DNA of 36,022 bases, taken from positions 1 through 36,022 of the forward strand of contig JABFSM010000341.1 of NCBI GenBank assembly GCA_013140635.1. Direction: 5' to 3'. Under the pieces are notes generated by a model, which saw only the letters and a list, made by a program, of their open reading frames with translations, searched no databases and had not been told where the DNA came from. Positions 31,545 to 36,022 of the stretch are shown piece after piece. The first letter of the stretch is position 1; each line of letters starts with the position of its first letter. The translations under genes were made by a program, and so were the position numbers. This stretch comes from Gemmatimonadales bacterium (GTDB lineage: Bacteria; Gemmatimonadota; Gemmatimonadetes; Gemmatimonadales; GWC2-71-9).

Positions 31545-33574
31545 TTCTCGAACGCGGTCTCCACATAGGGCGCTTCCTTGACCGTGGCCGGCCGCCGGCC
31601 CCGGAGCACCAGGACCCACTCCCGGATCGAGGCGAGCAGCAGCGCCACCACCATCACCATGAAGATCGCGGCCAGCGCCGCGTCGAGCCGGTCGTTGAAG
31701 ATCATCTGCGCCCCGCGCGCCGGCTCGATGGTGCCGGCGGCCACCTTGGCCGCGGTGTCCCGGGCATGGGCCAGGAAACCGAGCCTGGGGTCGGTGGCCA
31801 GGACCTTCTGCCAGCCGGCGCTGAGGGTGACTACCAAGAGCCAGGCAAGGGGGCCCAAGGTCACCCAGGCATAACGCTGTTTGCCCATCTTGATGAGGAT
31901 GGTCGTGGCCACGCAGAGCGCCACGGCGGCCAGCAACTGGTTGCTGATGCCGAAGAGGGGCCACAGGGAGTTGATGCCGCCCAGCGGATCCCGCACCCCT
32001 TGCACCAGGAAGTATCCCCACGCCGCCGTGATCAGCCCCGAGGCCAGGAGGTTGCTCGGATACCAGGAGGTCCGGCCTAACGGCTTCCAGACGTGGCCGA
32101 GGAATTCCTGCAGCATGAAGCGGCCGACCCGGGTGCCGGCGTCGAGGGTGGTCAGGATGAAGAGCGCCTCGAACATGATGGCGAAGTGGTACCAGAGCCC
32201 CATCATCTGTTTGCCGAACAGGTTGCTGAAGATGTGGGCCATGCCGACCGCCAGCGACGGCGCCCCGCCGACCCGTCCGAGGAGGGAGGTCTCTCCGACC
32301 GACTGGGCGAGTTCGGTCAATTGCGCCGGCGTGACCGTGAACCCCCACTGCCGGATATGCTCGGCCGCCGACTCGACGGTGCCACCTAACGCACCGAGGG
32401 GCGCGTTGATCGAGAAGTAGACGCCGGGATCGAGCGCCGCCGCCGCCGCCAGCGCCATGATCGCCACGAACGATTCCATCAGCATGGCGCCGTAGCCGAT
32501 GGCGCGCGCGTCGGTTTCCCGCCGGATCATCTTGGGCGTGGTCCCGCTCGACACAAGGGCGTGGAAGCCGCTGATCGCCCCGCAGGCGATGGTGATGAAC
32601 GCGAAGGGGAAGAGCTTGCCCGCGAAGACCGGCCCGGTGCCGTCGACGAACTGGGTGAGCGCGGGCATCATGAGCGGCGGCATGGCGATCAGAATGCCGA
32701 TGGCCAGGAAGACGATGGTGCCGATCTTCATGAAGGTGGAGAGGTAGTCGCGGGGCGAAAGGAGCAGCCAGACCGGCAACACGCTCGCGACGAAGCCGTA
32801 CCCCATGAGGCCCCAGGCGATCGGCACCCCGCCGAAGGTGAAGTAAGGGGCCAGCGAAGGGGAGGAAGCCACATAACGCCCACCGACGAGGGCGGCGAAG
32901 AGCAGGATCACCCCGGCCACCGTGGCCTCCACCGTCTTGCCGGGCCGGATAAACCGGGTCCAGATGCCCATGCCGAGCGCGATCGGGATGGTGCAGAGGA
33001 TGGAGAAGATGCCCCAGGGGCTGTCCTTGAGCGCGTTCGTGATGACCAGCGCGAGCACCGCGAGGAGGATGACCATGATGGCGAGAATCGCCACCATCGC
33101 GAAGAGCCCGGTGATCGGCCCGATCTCCTCCTTGGCCATCTGGCCGAGCGATTTGCCGTCGCGCCGCATCGATCCGAACAGAATCACGAAGTCCTGCACC
33201 GCCCCGCCCAGCACCACGCCGAACACGATCCAGAGCGTGCTCGGCAGGTACCCGAATTGAGCCGCCAGTACCGGGCCGACCAGGGGGCCGGCGCCGGCGA
33301 TCGCCGCAAAGTGGTGGCCAAAAAGGACCCACTTCGTGGTCGGGCAATAGTCGCGGCCGTTGTTCAGCCGCTCCGCCGGTGTGGCGCGGCGGGCGTCCAA
33401 GCCAAACACCTTTTCGGCCAGGAACCGGCTGTAGAAGCGGTAGGCGACCAGATACGTCCCGACGGCGGCGAGCACCAGCCATGCGGCGCTGATCGGCTCT
33501 CCACGGGAGAGCGCAATGACGCCCCAGGCGCCGGCGCCCAACAGACTCACGAGAATCCAGATGACTCGATTCAT
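31541..33574 (-). CDS. cstA: Carbon starvation protein CstA family (peptide/pyruvate transporter)
   Basis: With the start at 33574 this is 677 residues, close to the usual 700 or so, with many hydrophobic segments. The conserved CstA blocks are present: DARRATPAERLNNGRDYCPT, KWVLFGHHFAAIAGAGPLVG, GGAVQDFVILFGSMRRDGKS, then SGTTPKM and FEALFILTTLDAGTRVGR. The family imports pyruvate or peptides at low carbon supply. An upstream-extended frame (to 33685) is only shadow. There is no Shine-Dalgarno; TACATT ends six bases before the ATG. It lies divergent from the SDR gene over a 65-base gap. Confidence 0.95.
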   Translation of the reverse strand: MNRVIWILVSLLGAGAWGVIALSRGEPISAAWLVLAAVGTYLVAYRFYSRFLAEKVFGLDARRATPAERLNNGRDYCPTTKWVLFGHHFAAIAGAGPLVGPVLAAQFGYLPSTLWIVFGVVLGGAVQDFVILFGSMRRDGKSLGQMAKEEIGPITGLFAMVAILAIMVILLAVLALVITNALKDSPWGIFSILCTIPIALGMGIWTRFIRPGKTVEATVAGVILLFAALVGGRYVASSPSLAPYFTFGGVPIAWGLMGYGFVASVLPVWLLLSPRDYLSTFMKIGTIVFLAIGILIAMPPLMMPALTQFVDGTGPVFAGKLFPFAFITIACGAISGFHALVSSGTTPKMIRRETDARAIGYGAMLMESFVAIMALAAAAALDPGVYFSINAPLGALGGTVESAAEHIRQWGFTVTPAQLTELAQSVGETSLLGRVGGAPSLAVGMAHIFSNLFGKQMMGLWYHFAIMFEALFILTTLDAGTRVGRFMLQEFLGHVWKPLGRTSWYPSNLLASGLITAAWGYFLVQGVRDPLGGINSLWPLFGISNQLLAAVALCVATTILIKMGKQRYAWVTLGPLAWLLVVTLSAGWQKVLATDPRLGFLAHARDTAAKVAAGTIEPARGAQMIFNDRLDAALAAIFMVMVVALLLASIREWVLVLRGRRPATVKEAPYVETAFEN

Positions 33575-33580
33575 GCGCTT

Positions 33581-33610
33581 AATGTACGGCGCGCCAAGGG
33601 GTTGCTCCAA
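33581..33610 (-). promoter_or_regulatory. Candidate promoter of cstA, nearly leaderless
   Basis: On the minus strand, TTGGAG (33610-33605), an 18-base spacer, then TACATT (33586-33581), six bases from the ATG. The -35 overlaps the -35 of the opposite promoter, so the two may compete for polymerase. Confidence 0.4.
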
Positions 33611-33630
33611 CCCCCGGCGCTCCGTACCTT
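33602..33630 (+). promoter_or_regulatory. Candidate promoter of the SDR operon, nearly leaderless
   Basis: TTGCTC (33602-33607), a 17-base spacer, then TACCTT (33625-33630), nine bases from the ATG at 33640. No Shine-Dalgarno is present. It overlaps the cstA promoter by six bases at the -35 region. Confidence 0.45.
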
Positions 33631-33639
33631 CGCCAGACC

Positions 33640-34497
33640 ATGCCTCCTCCCAGCCTCGATCCTCCCTCGTGGCGCCACGCGGCACGCCCCGGCGGTGCCG
33701 TGCTGGAGCAGCCCCAGGCGGTCGCGCCCTTGAACGGCGAGATGCGCGGGAAAGTCGTGATGGTCACCGGGGGGGCCACCGGGTTGGGCCGGAGCGTGGC
33801 ACTCGAGTTCGGGCGGATCGGCTGCAATGTGGCCTTCTGTTTCGTCGATCTTCCGGGCCGCGACGTCCGCGAGACCGCGCTCCTGACCGAGACCGCCATT
33901 TCGGCGATGGGCGTCGGCGTCTTCGCGGACTGCTGCGACGTTCGGGATCGCGCCCAGGTCGAGCGCTTCGTGGCGCTCGTTCGCGCCAAGTTCGGCACCA
34001 TCCATTTCTTGGTGAACAACGCGGGAGTGGCCAACGACGGCGCCCACTGGCGTCTCGAAGCGGCGGCGTGGCAAGAGGTGCTCGATACCAACCTGACCGG
34101 CGCCTTCCATTGCACCAGCACGGTGGCGCCGATCTTCCGGGGGCAGCGCTTCGGGAAGATCGTGAACGTGAGCTCCCACCTGGCGAGCCACCCCGGGTTC
34201 GGTGTGGCCAGCTACGCGGCGAGCAAGGCGGGACTCGAGGGGTTTACCCGCGCGGTGGCGGTTGAGCTCGGGCCCAGCAACGTGAACGTCAACGCCGTGG
34301 CCCCTGGATTCATCCGCACCGAGCGGCTGGGGCTCCTTCCTCCAGAAGTCATCGACAAAGCTCGCAAGAGCTCCGTGTTGGGCCGCATTGCCGAACCGGA
34401 GGATGTGGCCCGGGTGATCACCTTCCTCTGCTCCGAGGCGGCGCGCCACGTAACGGGGCAGACTATCGTGGTCGACGGCGGGCTTTCGCTGGAATAG
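33640..34497 (+). CDS. SDR-family oxidoreductase (FabG-like)
   Basis: This 285-residue protein has the cofactor motif TGGATGLGRSVA (about residues 43-54), NNAG (126-129) and an intact catalytic set S179, Y192, K196 (VASYAASKAG), with the usual C-terminal block GQTIVVDGGLSLE. About 34 residues precede the Rossmann core; an alternative start is ATG 33742, but the promoter boxes at 33602-33630 favour the longer form. Contrast this with the SDR at 23357, whose Tyr and Lys are replaced. The substrate is unknown. It is followed after 14 bases by a secreted hypothetical protein. Confidence 0.9.
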   Translation: MPPPSLDPPSWRHAARPGGAVLEQPQAVAPLNGEMRGKVVMVTGGATGLGRSVALEFGRIGCNVAFCFVDLPGRDVRETALLTETAISAMGVGVFADCCDVRDRAQVERFVALVRAKFGTIHFLVNNAGVANDGAHWRLEAAAWQEVLDTNLTGAFHCTSTVAPIFRGQRFGKIVNVSSHLASHPGFGVASYAASKAGLEGFTRAVAVELGPSNVNVNAVAPGFIRTERLGLLPPEVIDKARKSSVLGRIAEPEDVARVITFLCSEAARHVTGQTIVVDGGLSLE

Positions 34498-34511
34498 TTA
34501 GTTTTGGTTCG

Positions 34512-35159
34512 ATGCTTCTTTCTCGGTCGCTCCTCCTATTGGCCCTCCCGGTAGCCGCGTTTCCGGTCCAGGGCCAGTCCAAGCCCTCAAAGCCCCAAGT
34601 TCCAGCCATCGCGCTTGCCACCGCGACCCTCGCCGGGCAGCCGGTTGCGGTGCTCCCGATCACGATGCTGGTGAGCGATCCGCGGATTCCTGGCGGAACC
34701 GGGGCCGCGGCTCGGAAGCGGATGCAAAGCTGGGCCGACTCCACGCTGGGCGAGGCGCTCCAGGAGCAAGCCCCGGAGGTCGAGTGGCTCCTTCCCGACG
34801 CCCTCCGCCGGTCGACGCAGCGGACTGGCGGGCTGGTGCCGAGTCCCGACCGGATGGGCCACGCGGTCATGCGGGCCCCGGGGTTCAAGGATCTTCCCGA
34901 CCCGCTCCGCAGCTACGTGCGGCAATTGGTGGCGCTTCAAAACGGCGGGCGATTTGCCCTGATTCCCGCCGCGCTCTACGTCACTCCCGGCGCCGGCGAT
35001 AGCCTCACCGTGCAGCTCTCCGCCGTGCTGGCCGATGGCCGCCTCGGGCGGATCGTCTGGCGGACGCTGGCGGTCGGCACCGGCGAAACGATGGCCGAGG
35101 CTTTCGCCGCCGCAATCGGCACCATCCTCGTCTCAGAGACCACGCCCCCGCCATCATGA
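34512..35159 (+). CDS. Secreted hypothetical protein
   Basis: This 215-residue protein has a signal peptide (MLLSRSLLLLALPVAAFPVQ, cleavage near GQS). The mature part holds VAVLPITMLVSDPRIPGGTG and a later domain with strands LTVQLSAVLADGRLGRIVWR. The layout looks like small outer-membrane-associated or periplasmic proteins that carry a repeated beta-alpha element (VLPI...FALIPAALYV). I recognise no family with confidence. TAGTTT lies seven bases before the ATG. It overlaps the following dehydrogenase start by four bases. Confidence 0.6.
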   Translation: MLLSRSLLLLALPVAAFPVQGQSKPSKPQVPAIALATATLAGQPVAVLPITMLVSDPRIPGGTGAAARKRMQSWADSTLGEALQEQAPEVEWLLPDALRRSTQRTGGLVPSPDRMGHAVMRAPGFKDLPDPLRSYVRQLVALQNGGRFALIPAALYVTPGAGDSLTVQLSAVLADGRLGRIVWRTLAVGTGETMAEAFAAAIGTILVSETTPPPS

Positions 35160-36022
35160 CGTACAACGTGACCCTGATTCCCGGCGACGGGATCGGGCCC
35201 GAGATCACCGAGCAAACCGTTCGGATTCTTGAAGCCACCGAGCTCGGTTTTGCCTGGGACATGCAGCTGGCCGGGATGGCCGCGGTGGAGGCGGGGGGTG
35301 ACCCCCTTCCCGAGGCGACGCTCGCGAGCATTCGCCGGCATTCGGTGGCGCTCAAGGGGCCGCTGACCACGCCGGTGGGCGGCGGATACCGGTCGGTCAA
35401 CGTGGCGCTCCGGAAGGAATTCGAGCTCTACGCCAACGTCCGCCCCGCGGTGACCATCCTTCCCGGGCGGTACGACGGCGTCGATATCGTGATGGTCCGC
35501 GAAAACGTGGAGGGGCTCTACTCCGGCGTCGAGCACTTCATCAAGGTCGGCGACGACCCCCGCGCCGTCGGCGTGTCGCAGGCGATCGTCACCCGGTACG
35601 CCTGCGAACGGGTCATTCGTTATGCGTTCGAGTACGCCGCGAAGCATGCGCGGCGCAAGGTGTCGATCGTGCACAAGGCGAATATCTTGAAGATGGCGAG
35701 CGGCCTCTTTCTCGAAGTCGGCCGCGCGATCGCGAAGGAGTACGAGGGCCGGATCGAATCGAACGATCTGATCGTCGACAATTGCGCCATGCAGCTCGTG
35801 CTCCGGCCGGAACAGTTCGACGTGATCGTCACGACGAATCTCTTCGGCGATATCTTGAGCGACGAGATCTCCGGCTTGGTCGGCGGCCTCGGCCTTACGC
35901 CCGGGGGCAATATCGGGGCGGCGGTGGGGATCTTCGAAGCGGTGCACGGCAGCGCGCCCGACATCGCGGGGAAGGGGATCGCCAACCCGTCGGCCCAGCT
36001 TCTGGCCGCGGCGATGATGCTC
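35156..36022 (+). CDS. Isocitrate/isopropylmalate dehydrogenase family, 3' end outside the window
   Basis: The ATG overlaps the preceding stop (ATGA), and 289 codons are visible. It shows LIPGDGIGPEIT at the start, GPLTTPVGGGYRSVNVALRK and LYANVRP (substrate Ser80, Asn82, Arg86, Arg96), ENVEGLYSGVEH, and the Mg-binding signature NLFGDILSDEISGLVGGLG. The NVEGLYSGVEH form and GPLTTP favour an NAD-dependent isocitrate dehydrogenase-type member over LeuB, but homoisocitrate dehydrogenase cannot be excluded. The role would be oxidative decarboxylation of a 2-hydroxy acid in the TCA cycle or a biosynthetic path. About 40 residues seem missing at the end. Confidence 0.9.
   Translation, partial: MTYNVTLIPGDGIGPEITEQTVRILEATELGFAWDMQLAGMAAVEAGGDPLPEATLASIRRHSVALKGPLTTPVGGGYRSVNVALRKEFELYANVRPAVTILPGRYDGVDIVMVRENVEGLYSGVEHFIKVGDDPRAVGVSQAIVTRYACERVIRYAFEYAAKHARRKVSIVHKANILKMASGLFLEVGRAIAKEYEGRIESNDLIVDNCAMQLVLRPEQFDVIVTTNLFGDILSDEISGLVGGLGLTPGGNIGAAVGIFEAVHGSAPDIAGKGIANPSAQLLAAAMML

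Noticed and set aside
10577-32390. GTTAGGC sites resembling integron attC core (GTTRRRY)
   Set aside because: They lie inside conserved genes (moxR, cstA), with no paired inverted arms and no cassette or integrase nearby.
30993-33482. Minus-strand open frame of 829 codons over cstA and the receptor end
   Set aside because: It is a frame shadow of cstA on the same strand and antisense to the receptor; Arg/Gly/His-rich with no motif.
32561-33733. Plus-strand open frame of 390 codons opposite cstA
   Set aside because: Very rich in Glu, Asp, His and Arg, which is the typical antisense of a GC-rich membrane protein gene.
1-36022. CRISPR array, tRNA or rRNA gene
   Set aside because: No regularly spaced direct repeats, no tRNA-like T-loop/acceptor pairs and no rRNA-like conserved blocks were noticed; a covariance-model scan would be needed to exclude a tRNA fully.

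Overview
The window is GC-rich bacterial DNA. By eye it is about two thirds G+C from about 5.3 kb onward and nearer half G+C before that. The gene content suggests a Gram-negative, probably environmental bacterium of the Gemmatimonadota or a close relative: TonB-dependent and SusC-type receptors, secreted M1 and S9 peptidases, a DUF885 protein, six-bladed beta-propeller proteins, CstA, and an F-type ATP synthase whose Fo genes stand apart from the F1 core. The phylum is an inference from gene families and composition; no rRNA or tRNA gene was seen.

Region 1 (1-5.3 kb, accessory, lower G+C). An insertion-sequence end carrying the last codons of an IS5/IS4-type transposase cuts into a subtilisin-like protease gene, which has lost its Asp and His catalytic blocks. 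A strong hairpin follows. A minus-strand operon then encodes a small secreted six-cysteine peptide, a secreted six-bladed beta-propeller carrying a CKYC motif, and a membrane-anchored thioredoxin-fold protein with CPAC. All three products carry a CxxC pair, and this is my best candidate for an undescribed system. A small secreted-protein gene with two apparent frameshifts lies beside it.

Region 2 (4.8-9.5 kb). An AraC-like helix-turn-helix protein is followed by two predicted lipoproteins and a TonB-dependent-receptor-like barrel. The last three genes overlap or nearly overlap, so this looks like one regulated cell-envelope cassette.

Region 3 (9.7-15.8 kb). A MoxR ATPase and a methyltransferase run leftward. 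An Fo operon runs rightward: AtpZ/AtpI-like, AtpI-like, atpB, atpE, atpF, atpH. The F1 alpha, gamma, beta and epsilon genes do not follow. A long purine/pyrimidine inverted repeat separates atpB from atpE. A beta-propeller lipoprotein follows atpH.

Region 4 (15.9-22.8 kb). This holds secreted hydrolases: an M1 metallopeptidase apparently fused to an outer-membrane barrel, an S9 prolyl-oligopeptidase, and, convergent to them, an alpha/beta-hydrolase fused to DUF2911.

Region 5 (23.0-31.5 kb). Eight plus-strand genes are tightly packed, most with overlapping stop and start codons: cupin, non-canonical SDR, four-cluster ferredoxin, second cupin, sugar nucleotidyltransferase, DUF885-like protein without its metal motif, MFS transporter, SusC-type receptor. 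The order suggests one transcript.

Region 6 (31.5-36.0 kb). cstA (minus) ends by sharing the four bases CTAG with the receptor gene's stop. It is divergent from a plus-strand SDR, a secreted hypothetical protein and an isocitrate/isopropylmalate dehydrogenase that runs off the window. Several operon-leading genes lack a Shine-Dalgarno sequence and have a TAnnTT box 6-10 bases before the start codon, while several internal genes have clear ribosome sites or overlaps. This suggests leaderless transcription at some operon heads.
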